A stretch of 64,000 nucleotides of DNA from the NCBI GenBank assembly GCA_905221605.1, contig CAJNDS010002389.1:1-64000 (forward strand), read 5' to 3'. The position numbers and the translations under genes are program-made. The notes under the pieces are model-generated. The model was not told the origin of the DNA and searched no databases. It saw only the letters and a list, made by a program, of their open reading frames with translations. Origin of the DNA: Symbiodinium natans (taxonomy: Eukaryota > Sar > Dinophyceae > Suessiales > Symbiodiniaceae). Positions 11,700 through 22,966 of this stretch are shown piece after piece; the stretch's first letter is position 1; every line of letters begins with the position of its first letter.

Positions 11700-14600
11700 C
11701 TCGCCCTTCCCAGGAACGGGTGCAGCGTTTACGGGAGCTGAAAAACATCCATGAACTGAAAGACAGTGTCCCAAGGATTACGGACCAGCGGATAGCCAAC
11801 ACACAAATGCATATGTGCAAAGCGCATATATTTTCTTGAGCCAGTCAAGTTCAAGTCGTTGGTACGTAGATGTAGGTAGGCACAAATTTGGTAGGCTGTC
11901 TACAGTAGGCATTGCAAGAAAATATACATAAGGCAGCCGAAGCCCATCCTGCACCTTGAAATCCTGGGTCGAATGCACTGAAGGTATCCCCCAACCCCGG
12001 GTCTCCCTCACGGCCAGAACCGTCCGTCGTCTTTCGCGCCCGAACTTTGAGACGCCAGCCCTGGAACGCTGATCCGGTCAAGCTCGTTGAGGCTTTAGGA
12101 TTAGGCTTAGAAGGGCTCACGAGCAGTTCCACAGCTTCTTGGGTGCGAAACTGAAGCCTCGGTGGCATTCTGGCTTAGGCATCGATGGGGTTTCTGCGTT
12201 TGACATAAGACAGCCTGTCTCGAATCCGACAACAATCTTGAGACCCACCCACCTCAACCCAAAGAACCAAAGCTGATGATGGGCTGGAAACATCTCGCTT
12301 TGCATCTGGTAGGGCCTGAAGTCTTGCAGTCTTCCCGATTCTTTTGATATTGGCTGTAGAGCCATGGTGCTTTGGGCCCCAGGGTTGAGGCTTGGGGCTT
12401 AGGCACTAAACCGAAACAAGCCGCGTTTTCAGGGAGGACCCCGTGCTGGAGTAGAAACCCGGCGCGGGCACAGTGTCGCTCGGAGGGAACAACTCCTGGT
12501 AGCACAGTAGGCGCTTGGAAAAAGCTTGGGCTTAGGCTTTTGCTGTTTTGTTGAGGGGTGAGGGCTCGCCGTCTCATTTGAGAACTAACAGCGCACCAGA
12601 GCTAGACGCGATGGAGCCTTGGAGTTTGATGGAATCAAACTTTCCGGGTCTGCTAAGGAGTGCCCACGCAATGAGAGAGTCAGATGGTGATAGAAGCTTG
12701 AACCATAAACCCTGCACTTGACAGCTCACAAGCCAATTGACAGCTTCCAACCCTACTACCTGAAATCCAAAGCACAACCCTTTCGCTTCTCCTAGCAGCT
12801 GTTTGACTTCCTCTTACATGCAAGAATCATTAATTAAGGGCCTTTGGTTTCAACCTTTATAAATCCAGACTTAGCCACAGAGCCCTCCTAAAAGCCACAC
12901 ATAATTTCAGAGCGCGTTCATTGCCTATTTTTGTATTAATGTTATGGGTGTTTTAGGGACCTTTTCGCAGGCTCGTTCACCTTCATCAATTGACGCCCCT
13001 CGGAATCCCTGCTAATGCAATATTAAATTTACACGCGCCTTTCTTGCTTGCCAGTCCAAAAGTATGATGAACCGGCTTTTCCAGTTAGCTTCCTCGCCAT
13101 GATTCCCAGGTGTTACACGGTTATAGCTGAAGAACCTGATGTGGGGGGCGTTGGCGTGCTGAATTCATTCGCTTTGCTCACGCGGTACTAAAGCCATTTT
13201 ACACTGACACAGCCATGCTTGTCAAGACTTCCGATTCTGTGTGTGTGCGTGTGTGTGCACGTGGCGTGCGTGTGCGTGCGTGTGCGTTTATCTAGCTCCT
13301 GATATTTGATATGGTTTGTTGTGTCTTGCTTTTTTGTGTTTTGCATTTTGGCCCTCGGCAAAGCAAGAAACAACAGCCACATACTCAAAGTCAGCTACAC
13401 AACTCTGCAAAGCGTCTCAAAGAACGATGCCACGAGTAACGTGTGCGTTTATCAGTTTCTGCCCAAACAAAAGAAGCAGGAAGAAGAAAAAAACACTTGT
13501 GATGAAGGTTAAGTCGGTTTGCGCCTCAGGCCCGGCACCCTATATCGTAGACTACTCTATCACAAGCCGAAAGAAGGTTGCACCTGAGACTGCGCTTGCA
13601 TGGACAACAGCCGAGAGACTCGCTGCCCCGTGCACCTGAGATGAGCACCGGGAGCTTGGGGCTCGGAATTGAGGCGTAGTAAAGGGCTTTCCGGTTCTGT
13701 CAGGCAGCAGGTTTCAATGGTCCTAAGTACTGTCGAGCTTGATGTGTTCAAACTGTAGGACATTCGGCCCTAAAGCCTGGGGCCCGTGATGTTGAGGTTC
13801 GGAGTAGTGGGCACAGCCTCATGCACTTTGCGAGGTTTTTGCAAGATTCTAGTTCAGCTCACAGCTGTGTTCACAAGCTATCTTGGCACAGATCGAGCAC
13901 TCTTTCTTCTCCATAAAAATGCATTGTGCTTCGCTTTGCAACCATGCTTGAACTCCTGGTGAGCCTGAAAGTTGGAAGCCAAAATGGCATGTGCGATGAG
14001 TGCCTCAGGGCGATGCCTTAGAGCGCCTCAGAGGCTTTCGTTACATCGACATGGCCAATGCTGTGAGCCTGGCGGGGCCTAGCGTTGTGATCCAAAACAT
14101 CCATGAAGAGAAGGGTGACACAGGGCTTGAACGCCTCTGAAATGCGTGGTAGGGTGTCGCTGGCATTGCCTGGCTGCGCTGGTTTGCGAAACTCTCTCTC
14201 TCTCCACAACACCTAGGGAGGCCTAACCTAGGTTTGGACTTCTAAGCCCTCAAAAAGTTGTAGTTTCCGCCTCAAGCCAAGAACAAGAACAAAGTGCGAG
14301 ACTGCTACAGGCCTCGCAGGCTGCATAGCCGAGGCCGCACCAAGATAGTCTCTCAAACTTCTACTGACCCGTTTAAGGCTTGAAAGTTCGACGGCAGGTC
14401 ACGTGAAGGGAGTACCCTGGCGCCGATCCACCCCGAACTCAGACAGCGGCGAGGTGGAAAGCGGCGTCTCCTTGAAATAGAAGCTTTTAGTAGTAAAAAA
14501 GCTTGTAAGACTCAACGAGGCTTGGTTTGGGAGGGTTTGTTGGGTTGCAAGGTCTAGAGCGGTCTTGGTTCAGGGTTGGGGTTTCGGGCTTCAAAAACAA

Positions 14601-14851
14601 AAACTTCTCACTTCTGAATCAACTTCTTGCCGACATTTTGAGTGCGTGTCTGGACAGCTTGGGGAAGCGCTACTTGGTTCCTGCTGCATTGCATTATTGC
14701 GGCTGTGGAGCTGTACAGGTTTGAGATTGAGAGTCAGGGCTTGGACGGGAGTTCAGAATCGCTATCTTACTTTCGGCTGCAAGGACTTCAGGGAAGGTTC
14801 GTGCGAAAGCACTGCCTGGGGTCATGCATGGCAAGCGGTGCTCAAAGCAAT
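11700..14851. other. Stretch without recognisable genes
   Basis: Mixed-composition DNA. Open frames are short, overlap on both strands and match nothing I recognise. Scattered gggctt/cctaagcc words resemble degenerate telomere repeats. The only clear repeat is the TG-rich microsatellite listed separately. Confidence 0.5.
13234..13288 (+). repeat. (TG)n/(CG TG) microsatellite
   Basis: Imperfect tgtgtgtgcg / gtgcgtgcgtg dinucleotide-type repeat of about 55 bases, potentially Z-DNA-forming because purine and pyrimidine alternate. Confidence 0.9.
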
Positions 14852-15277
14852 TCACCCCGGCCGCATCCCTGAGCAAAATGTTCTGAACAGCTGTTGCTGA
14901 GCAGCCTTTTGCACTTTTAGAATCGCTGCAAGAATCTTTGTAATAGTGGAGTTTGTGGGATTGTCGTGGTCCACCGAAGGAAAAATCAGTGTGGCAACAG
15001 GCGACAGGTATCGACAGGCACTGGAAGTTTGCAAGCTCTTTCCGAGGTAGATTGCTTTTGCTAGCGGCACCACATCCTGTCCCGAAAGTGTCTTGTTCCG
15101 AACGGTTCGTAACGGGCACACATAAAGCAAGATGTGCATGACCTCAAAAGAACCATGTTGTAGTGAGAGCCTGATGTCTAGCGTGAATGAAGAGCAGAAG
15201 GGGAGTTCAAGCACTGGTTCAGTGAATCGTCCAGAACCTGGTGCCTTTTCTGAGAATGTAACTAAAACAGAGCTCAC
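14852..15277 (-). CDS. Candidate coding segment, unknown product
   Basis: A 141-codon minus-strand frame with balanced composition and no low complexity. It includes a stretch with alternating hydrophobic and polar residues (TKILAAILKVQKAAQQQLF) that could be an amphipathic helix near its C-terminal end. No family recognised and no splice sites could be assigned. A plus-strand frame at 15132-15320 is also plausible, so strand is uncertain. Confidence 0.25.
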   Translation of the reverse strand: MSSVLVTFSEKAPGSGRFTEPVLELPFCSSFTLDIRLSLQHGSFEVMHILLYVCPLRTVRNKTLSGQDVVPLAKAIYLGKSLQTSSACRYLSPVATLIFPSVDHDNPTNSTITKILAAILKVQKAAQQQLFRTFCSGMRPG

Positions 15278-15785
15278 AAAGCACGCTTCCGTCTGGCACG
15301 TGATGAACCCTACACCGTAACCTTACAATTCGCTGTTGGCGTGGTAACCAGGGCGCAAAGTTTCCCAAGAGGATCTGCGCCCCAGGACCGTGAACGGATT
15401 TAAGGTTTTGGGGCTTTATGCATTTGGGTTTTTCAGTACTTAGGTTTTGAGCCCTTCAAGCAACTCAACGCTCCGAGCGATAAGATGTCCACTGCAAGGC
15501 GCGATGTCATAGCGATGGTACTCTCTTGCCTGGCAAAGAAGCGCTCATGTTGTGGCAGGTAGGGTCGATTTTGCAAGTCAGGACATACTAGGGATTTGTC
15601 AAAGCTGCACCATGCTGCACCAATTGCTGGGAACCGATCCAAAGTGTCATCGTGTGAAGCTACGAGTCCCAAGCTGTTGCAAAGGCGTGCAGAATTGATA
15701 GAATGGGCTCCATTACTCTAAATCCCTGCATCCATTCAGCTTCATGATTCAAGAAGCTATTCCAGTGTGTGGGTGGGGGGGGGGG

Positions 15786-16004
15786 TTCACAGAATATAGG
15801 ATCTCCTACGCTTTGGCGCTCGCTGAGAAGTCGAGCAAGATTCCAATCACCGGAGCCGAGAAGACTTCATTCCAGAACCCTACCTTCTCAAATCTCAAAA
15901 TCGAACCATTGTCGGATGAGCGTCTGGACTTGTCTCGTAGGCCGAGTATACCCGCGGTGACGGCACCTCTCTCCCAGGGTCTAGGATGCAAGAGTCTCTC
16001 ATGA
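15786..16004 (+). CDS. Candidate exon, unknown product
   Basis: After a G-run (15773-15784) the plus-strand frame reads about 70 codons with ordinary, mostly polar composition (ISYALALAEKSSKIP, then EPLSDERLDLSRRP) and ends at a TGA at 16002-16004. It reads as protein-like by codon choice, but no domain is recognised and the 5' boundary is unknown. Confidence 0.28.
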   Translation, partial: FTEYRISYALALAEKSSKIPITGAEKTSFQNPTFSNLKIEPLSDERLDLSRRPSIPAVTAPLSQGLGCKSLS

Positions 16005-17913
16005 CTTCTGAGTTTTGGGGAAAGCCCTGAAGCTCAATCGTTGACCTTAAACCTTCAGCACATGCGTGCACAAGCAAAGACGATTCCGAAACACATATTG
16101 AAACAATGCAGCGGTATCCCGAGCCAGGCTGCCCTAAGCTCTATTCCTCTTTGCCTCCAACCTGCAGACCCCCAAGTCTCAAAATTCTCCAAACCTTTCG
16201 ACCCTTAAACAAACGTCACACCTTGAGCATCCTAACGCCCTGGGGATCGAGCTTCATGTATGTACAAGTACCCAGCGCCTACACCCCAATTAAGCCCTAA
16301 ACCTAGGTTACCGGGAATCCCAGTGAGCCGTTAGGCTTCAGAATCCTGTGCTGCAACCCGAAGCCCCTCGCCCCAAAGCCTCATTCGCCCCAAACTCTCA
16401 TTCCTCAAAGCCCAAACTCAAACAAGCCCCTGGCCCTAACCCCAAGACCCCTCAAAAGCCACAAAGTCTAAAACCCTAAGGACCTAAGCCTCTAAACCTG
16501 AAACCCTTTGCCCTAAGTCAAGCCCTAAACCCTAAACCCTTATAAACCAAAGGGCCCCTGCATCACGGACGTGGCCCTTCACCTAAAGATCCTACAGAAC
16601 ATGGCTCCGAGTCTTATTGGATGGCTTTCGATAGAAGTTGCTGACGCTACAGCCTACAAGGCCGAAGCCTTACCAACCACACCAAAACCGTCACGCGCCA
16701 AACGCAGGAGCCAAGTCCTTCAACGCTCATCCTGAACAGAAGCCCAGCCCCAAACTATGAACTGAAAGCGCCTCAGTGGATGCCACTCGACTGCGGGTGG
16801 ATGTCAGGGTGCACGTGAGCGCCAGGGCCGGGTCCTAGCATTTGAGGTGAGGTGAGGGGCGCATGGCTGGATGGCTTTGCAGCTCCTTGATGCTTGGGTT
16901 GGGGGTTTCAGGCTCAAAATCCAGAAGCTTGTGGTTCACTCACAGTTCAAAGACGTCTGCCTTGTGCTGCTTCGGATGGATTTTGACTAGAATAAACAGG
17001 AAAGAACCAGGCTCCTGCTGTTCTCATGAAAGCTTGAAGACGTTCGTTTGCTCAGGTTTCAAGAGAATATTCCGCCGACATCGGCAAGGGCACGAGCGTC
17101 GGGTGAACACCTGTTTGTTGACTTTTGACGCCCTATGGCCCTATGGCCAGGGTACGGATTTGGGCTGAGGCCGTGCAGGTTTTCAGGTTTTGCTCTATTG
17201 AGCGGGTGCCGGCCACAGCCCGCCACGGCACAAACAGAAAACATGACTTAGTCTTTTTTTTGGCGGGAAGGGGAGGCCACAAAGGGTTTCGGGCCTGGGG
17301 TTTCGAGTGCTTACCTTACGGCCCCGGACCCTTCCCAGACCACCCACCCAAGTCGACCTTGCTGATGCAGCTGATGCCTCCCCAAGAACGCTAAGAAAAC
17401 ATGAAGGGAAGATGCACCGATGTTCCCTAGACGGGAAATTCATGCTCTCTCGCTTGCGCAACCTACTCGGGCCAGGGCCCTCGATGACCAGCTGGGCCTC
17501 TTGGCCCACTGCTGTCGCAGGCAGTTCTCGGCCTTCTCCCCATTGGCTAGCACATGCTAGCAAGCTCATGCACTCTGTCTGGCAGGAGCACAAGCCCGGA
17601 CAGCCACACCGGCAGGGGGGGTAAAAAATTTTTCACCACTGCTGTGGCCAAGCAATTGCTCACGGAGCGTTTCCAAGTCCGGGAGCCAGCAACCGGCATC
17701 TGGTTGCCGATCCTCCCTGTGTTTTCCCTCTGGCTCACAGATCGCTTGGCAGCGACACGCTGAGACCCCCACTGTGACCCCACTTGCTGTGCAAATGCCA
17801 CTGGCAGCTTCGGACGAGGAGTTGCTGACTGCCGCATTGCTGGCCTGTTTATGCCGGAGCACACACCCGGCTGCCTGAGCTAGCACAGTGCTACGCTCAC
17901 GGCTAAGAAGAGT
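16005..17913. other. Stretch without recognisable genes
   Basis: Unique mixed-composition DNA. From about 16270 to 16545 it is rich in degenerate ccctaaa-like words; beyond that, open frames of 60-130 codons overlap on both strands and none is recognisable. Confidence 0.45.
16420..16545 (+). repeat. Degenerate interstitial telomere-type repeat (C-strand)
   Basis: Loose succession of cctaacccc, taaaaccctaagg, ctaaacctgaaaccc and a final ccctaaaccctaaaccctta. It is an eroded version of the CCCTAAA blocks that dominate the right end of the window. Confidence 0.6.
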
Positions 17914-18046
17914 TCAGATTGACTGTGTACAGCCTTCGTTCCTTGCTTGCACTTGCTGGTTGCGACGATGTAACCCATTCGGAGAAGAAGATCCTGGAAC
18001 ACCTTCCCCTGCAACTGCGAGAAGCTCAGGTCGGGGAAGCTTAATT

Positions 18047-18091
18047 TGGAAGCTTGAGATCTGAGCTGCCAACTCAGAGTTCAAGCTTCCA
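18047..18091. repeat. Imperfect hairpin, 19-bp arms with HindIII-like sites
   Basis: Left arm tggaagcttgagatctgag (18047-18065) pairs with ctcagagttcaagcttcca (18073-18091) across a 7-base loop, with two mismatches. Further aagctt sites lie just outside. The function is unknown. Confidence 0.75.
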
Positions 18092-18239
18092 GATCGTTCA
18101 GAGCCGGGAAGCTTTGATTCAAAGACCAGCAACTCTGAATCAGCATGGAAAACAGACAGAGCGTCCCCTTCCCAACGCTGCAACTTTAATTCTTGCAGTT
18201 GGGTTTTAAGGATGAAGTGGGGATGTTCGAAGTGGAAAA

Positions 18240-18445
18240 ATCCATACCTGCAAGCTCCACCTGACAAAACAAAAAGAAACAGTGTGGGCGTGGCCGTCTG
18301 AGCGACAGCCAAGTTAGAGATCTAACTCCAGTAAACTCCACCAACACCAGATGTGCCTGAACGACCGGTAGCGAGGAGCTGGCGAGCGAGTCGCACCATT
18401 GCTCCTGCAGGAAAATAGGGCTTTGGAATCAGGGCTAGTTGAAGG
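18240..18445 (+). repeat. Diverged direct repeat, copy 1
   Basis: Shares ordered blocks with 18800-19005: ctccacctgacaaaac, then ctccaccaacac, then gaggagctggcgagcg, then gcaccattgctcctgc, then tttggaatcagggct. The offset is about 560 bp. It appears to be an old segmental duplication; no gene is recognised within it. Confidence 0.8.
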
Positions 18446-18799
18446 ATCACTTAGCAACCACGTCGGAGTTCAGGGATTAGGCATAGGGTTCAGGGTTCAG
18501 GGTTTGGGGCGGCATGCTGCCCAGGACGCAAGAAAACGTGTTGCTAAGTGATCGAAACAAACGAACCCTTTACATCAGACCTCGGCCATGAAGGTTGTAC
18601 AAGTAGTGCGGGAATTTTCAGTATCTTTGCATGGCTGCTTAACATTGATGGTGAAACACACAGCTTTCTGGCCCACCAGCACATCAAGCTCACAACTGGA
18701 GTCCAGCATGAAGAAGTATCTGCAACACGTGCCCCAAGAGTCGTCGACGGACTCAACACGCTGCTGTCAGAAACTTGCGACACACATCCCGAGCCATAT

Positions 18800-19005
18800 A
18801 ACCTCCACCTGACAAAAACAAAACAAACGCTGCACCCTGCACCTGTACCATGTCCTGATCTGCTTTGAATTTTCCCCGTGGGAACTCCCTGAAAACTCCA
18901 CCAACACAAGCTGTGCCTGTGCAACCGGTGGTGAGGAGCTGGCGAACGATTCGCACCATTGCTCCTGCTTGCAATGGCAAGAAAGCAGGGGTTTGGAATC
19001 AGGGC
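18800..19005 (+). repeat. Diverged direct repeat, copy 2
   Basis: Partner of 18240-18445, in the same order and orientation, with substitutions and small indels throughout. Confidence 0.8.
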
Positions 19006-19710
19006 TCGGCCATAAAGCTTCTGTCAGAAACTTGCGGACACAAAGCCACTCCTGACGAGGCTTTCCCAAGTTACAAGCACGCCAAGAGCAAGAAAACAAA
19101 CCCCCATAGTTCACAGGGTGCTTACGATGGGCAAAGGAGAAGCTGCATGCTAGTGGGTTGTACGAAGGCGACATGGGGCAAAGAGAAGGCTGAAGGCGAA
19201 CGAAGTGTTCCGTGCGTTCCCGTGACACCTTCAAAGGCTAAACCTCTCGACTCTCAAAATCTCTAGTCAACTTTCAAACTCGGCATCATCAAATCTTCAA
19301 ATGCGTCCTGTCTCAAAGGTCGAACAACTCGTGCACCCGAACTGACGTCAAACTAACAATCTCTCAAACTTTGAGCCCGTCGATCTTTCAAGCTTTTGGT
19401 GTAAAATCTCAAGCCCTCGAGTTTTTAAACTTTCAATCTCCCGACGCCGGCCACGACTCTCACAGGACCTTCAAACTCAAAAATCGAACTTTCTAACTTT
19501 CAATCTCTGGAGCTCTCAAACTCGACCCCTCTCAAACTTAAGTTCGAAAGGCTACAAACTCGAAGCACCGCCGAACGCCAAACCTTTAAGAGTTGGAGTC
19601 TTTTCAAGCTCGGGATGCGTGAGCCTGAGTTCGCAAACCTTCAACATCGAAGGCTGGGCCATCTTCAAACCAAAGGAAAAGTTATGCGAATATGTGCGCG
19701 TATTAAACGT

Positions 19711-19724
19711 ATATATATATATAC

Positions 19725-19770
<46 letters not shown>

Positions 19771-19803
19771 GAACACATATACATGAACACATATACATAT
19801 ATA
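19711..19803 (+). repeat. (CATATA)n-type microsatellite
   Basis: Runs of atatatatata followed by tacata/catata hexamers and two gaacacatatacat interruptions, about 90 bases. Confidence 0.95.
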
Positions 19804-20549
19804 AGAAGAGACCTTCAGAGTCGCAGCTCTTTCTCAGAAGCGCGCCTGGGAACCATGCGGCACGAACTGGTCCGAGTTGTCTAAGCCAGCAAAGAGCTCT
19901 GCAAAGACGAACTGGACTCCATCCTGGCAGGATGGGTTTTGCACCAAAAGCTTGGGAAAGTCCGAAGTACCTGAACTACATGTCCAAGTCATAGAGAGCC
20001 CCAAAAGCATTGGACTGCGCGTCCCGATCCTCAGCATCTTCTTGGCGGGCGCTGTGCATCGGCTCCACCATGGAAGCCTCAGTGGGTGTTCGCCAGCGGT
20101 TGCTTCGATCCTTCATTTCTTCTGGCGCGGATGCATACCCTTGACTACTGAGCACTAACCCGAAACCCCACACTTCCAACACTTCCAACCAGAACTTCGC
20201 GAAGCTCTCAACTTCGAACCCTGAGCCCGCTCATGACGTTCTCAAAGATCCGGTGGTCCCGCCCGACCTTTCCGCATCCACTTGATCCCCCTTACGAACA
20301 CTTCAGACGGCCTTATGCAGTTGCCAAGCCACGAGCACCTCCCGCGGCATCTCTTTGGACTGCCGCGGCTCCGGGATGGCCTCAAACAAGGGGCTTGGGG
20401 TTCTCGCTGTGGGTCTTGCAATCTCAGCTTCGGGGTCGGGATGTCAATCCACTTTAACTTCCCGGATGTATCGAGCACGATCAGTCTCATGGAGCCTTGA
20501 CCGAACAAAGCCTATGACAAACGGAACTGCAATTGTCTGTCAGCAAAAT

Positions 20550-21026
20550 TCAGCAAATGGAGGAAAACAGAATTCGCATGTTCACAATCAGAGCCTGGTT
20601 GACCAGCACAGAGTCTATCTTGACAGCACTGTTTGTCGATTCGGGGGGGTCTTCATACTCCCTGCTGGATGCGTCCCTGTCGATTTCCCCTTGCCCTGCG
20701 TCTGACATCTGAGACGTTGACGCTAAAAGCCTTGGTTCTGTTTGAGCTGAAGGCATACTAGACCGTCTTTGTAGCAGGGGCATCGATCGCTTGGGTTTGG
20801 TCGGAAGCTTCCATGTCCAAGTCATAGAGAGCCCCAAAAGCATTGGACTGCGCGTCCCGATCCGATCCTCAGCATCTTCTTGGCGGGCGCTGTGCATCGG
20901 CTCCACCATGGAAGCCTCAGTGGGTGTTCGCCAGCGGTTGCTTCGATCCTTCATTTCTTCTGGCGCGGATGCATACCCTTGACTACTGAGCACTAACCCG
21001 AAACCCCACACTTCCAACACTTCCAA
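20550..21026 (-). CDS. Repeated open frame in the 839-bp unit, first full copy
   Basis: A 158-codon minus-strand frame that recurs in each unit. It is polar and Ser/Glu/Arg-rich (EASMVEPMHSARQEDAEDR, then DAGQGEIDRDASSREYEDP), with no membrane segment and no domain I recognise. Between copies the frame is kept despite two separate indels that sum to three bases (see findings). A plus-strand frame across 20520-20710 is preserved as well, so the coding strand is uncertain. The frame might be an exon of a tandemly duplicated gene or a chance frame kept by recent duplication. Confidence 0.3.
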   Translation of the reverse strand: MEVLEVWGFGLVLSSQGYASAPEEMKDRSNRWRTPTEASMVEPMHSARQEDAEDRIGTRSPMLLGLSMTWTWKLPTKPKRSMPLLQRRSSMPSAQTEPRLLASTSQMSDAGQGEIDRDASSREYEDPPESTNSAVKIDSVLVNQALIVNMRILFSSIC

Positions 21027-21387
21027 CCAGAACTTCGCGAAGCTCTCAACTTCGAACCCTGAGCCCGCTCATGACGTTCTCAAAGATCCGGTGGTCCCGC
21101 CCGACCTTTCCGCATCCACTTGATCCCCCTTACGACCGCTTCAGACGGCCTTATGCCGTTGCCAAGCTACGAGCACCTCGCGCGGCATCTCTTTGGACTG
21201 CCGCGGCTCCGGGATGGCCTCAAACAAGGGGCTTGGGGTTCTCGCTGTGGGTCTTGCAATCTCAGCTTCGGGGTCGGGATGTCAATCCACTTTAACTTCC
21301 CGGATGTATCGAGCACGATCAGTCTCATGGAGCCTTGACCGGACAAAGCCCATGACAAACGGAACTGCAATTGTCTGTCAGCAAAAT

Positions 21388-21867
21388 TCAGCAAATGAAG
21401 GAAAACAGAATTCGCATGTTCACAATCAGAGCCTGGTTGACCTGCACAGAGTCTATCTTGACAGCACTGTTTTGTCGATTCGGGGGGGGGTCTTCATACT
21501 CCCTGCTGGATGCGTCCCTGTCGATTTCCCCTTGCCCTGCGTCTGACATCTGAGACGTTGACACAAAAAACCTTGGTTCTGTTTGAGCTGAAGGCATACT
21601 AGACCGTCTTTGTAGCAGGGGCATCGATCGCTCGGGTTTGGTCGGAAGCTTCCATGTCCAAGTCATAGAGAGCCCCAAAAGCATTGGACTGCGCGTCCCG
21701 ATCCGATCCTCAGCATCTTCTTGGCGGCCGCTGTGCATCGGCTCCACCATGGAAGCCTCAGTGGGTGTTCGCCAGCGGTTGCTTCGATCCTTCATTTCTT
21801 CTGGCGCGGATGCATACCCTTGACTACTGAGCACTAACCCGAAACCCCAAACTTCCAACACTTCCAA
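21388..21867 (-). CDS. Repeated open frame, second full copy (variant)
   Basis: Equivalent of 20550-21026 with several amino-acid changes and one extra residue. A +1 T and a +2 G change alter a short segment (PPESTNSAV becomes PPPNRQNSAV) without breaking the frame. Confidence 0.3.
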   Translation of the reverse strand: MEVLEVWGFGLVLSSQGYASAPEEMKDRSNRWRTPTEASMVEPMHSGRQEDAEDRIGTRSPMLLGLSMTWTWKLPTKPERSMPLLQRRSSMPSAQTEPRFFVSTSQMSDAGQGEIDRDASSREYEDPPPNRQNSAVKIDSVQVNQALIVNMRILFSFIC

Positions 21868-22228
21868 CCAGAACTTCGCGAAGCTCTCAACTTCGAACCC
21901 TGAGCCCGCTCATGACGTTCTCAAAGATCCGGTGGTCCCGCCCGACCTTTCCGCATCCACTTGATCCCCCTTACGAACGCTTCAGACGGCCTTATGCCGT
22001 TGCCAAGCTACGAGCACCTCGCGCGGCATCTCTTTGGACTGCCGCGGCTCCGGGATGGCCTCAAACAAGGGGCTTGGGGTTCTCGCTGTGGGTCTTGCAA
22101 TCTCAGCTTCGGGGTCGGGATGTCAATCCACTTTAACTTCCCGGATGTATCGAGCACGATCAGTCTCATGGAGCCTTGACCGAACAAAGCCTATGACAAA
22201 CGGAACTGCAATTGTCTGTCAGCAAAAT

Positions 22229-22705
22229 TCAGCAAATGGAGGAAAACAGAATTCGCATGTTCACAATCAGAGCCTGGTTGACCAGCACAGAGTCTATCTT
22301 GACAGCACTGTTTGTCGATTCGGGGGGGTCTTCATACTCCCTGCTGGATGCGTCCCTGTCGATTTCCCCTTGCCCTGCGTCTGACATCTGAGACGTTGAC
22401 GCTAAAAGCCTTGGTTCTGTTTGAGCTGAAGGCATACTAGACCGTCTTTGTAGCAGGGGCATCGATCGCTTGGGTTTGGTCGGAAGCTTCCATGTCCAAG
22501 TCATAGAGAGCCCCAAAAGCATTGGACTGCGCGTCCCGATCCGATCCTCAGCATCTTCTTGGCGGGCGCTGTGCATCGGCTCCACCATGGAAGCCTCAGT
22601 GGGTGTTCGCCAGCGGTTGCTTCGATCCTTCATTTCTTCTGGCGCGGATGCATACCCTTGACTACTGAGCACTAACCCGAAACCCCACACTTCCAACACT
22701 TCCAA
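22229..22705 (-). CDS. Repeated open frame, third full copy
   Basis: Its predicted protein is the same as that of the first full copy at 20550-21026, showing that duplication or conversion between these units was recent. Confidence 0.3.
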   Translation of the reverse strand: MEVLEVWGFGLVLSSQGYASAPEEMKDRSNRWRTPTEASMVEPMHSARQEDAEDRIGTRSPMLLGLSMTWTWKLPTKPKRSMPLLQRRSSMPSAQTEPRLLASTSQMSDAGQGEIDRDASSREYEDPPESTNSAVKIDSVLVNQALIVNMRILFSSIC

Positions 22706-22966
22706 CCAGAACTTCGCGAAGCTCTCAACTTCGAACCCTGAGCCCGCTCATGACGTTCTCAAAGATCCGGTGGTCCCGCCCGACCTTTCCGCATCCACTT
22801 GATCCCCCTTACGAACGCTTCAGACGGCCTTATGCCGTTGCCAAGCTACGAGCACCTCCCGCGGCATCTCTTTGGACTGCCGCGGCTCCGGGATGGCCTC
22901 AAACAAGGGGCTTGGGGTTCTCGCTGTGGGTCTTGCAATCTCAGCTTCGGGGTCGGGATGTCAATC

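Larger units (their letters stand above)
19979..22966 (+). repeat. 839-bp tandem repeat, about 3.6 copies
   Basis: The unit start catgtccaagtcatagagag recurs at 19979, 20812, 21653 and 22491, so the spacings are 833, 841 and 838. The last copy breaks off at 22966 inside gggatgtcaatc. Copies are nearly identical. Copy 1 lacks a 5-bp gatcc duplication seen in the others, and the unit spanning 21.4-21.9 kb carries its own set of variants while its neighbours are almost identical to each other. Both strands hold long open frames inside the unit. Confidence 0.96.

Noticed and set aside
14390-14470. Short resemblance to a 5S rRNA loop (cgatccaccccgaactcag)
   Set aside because: Flanks do not pair into the outer 5S helix and the rest does not match; chance similarity is likelier.
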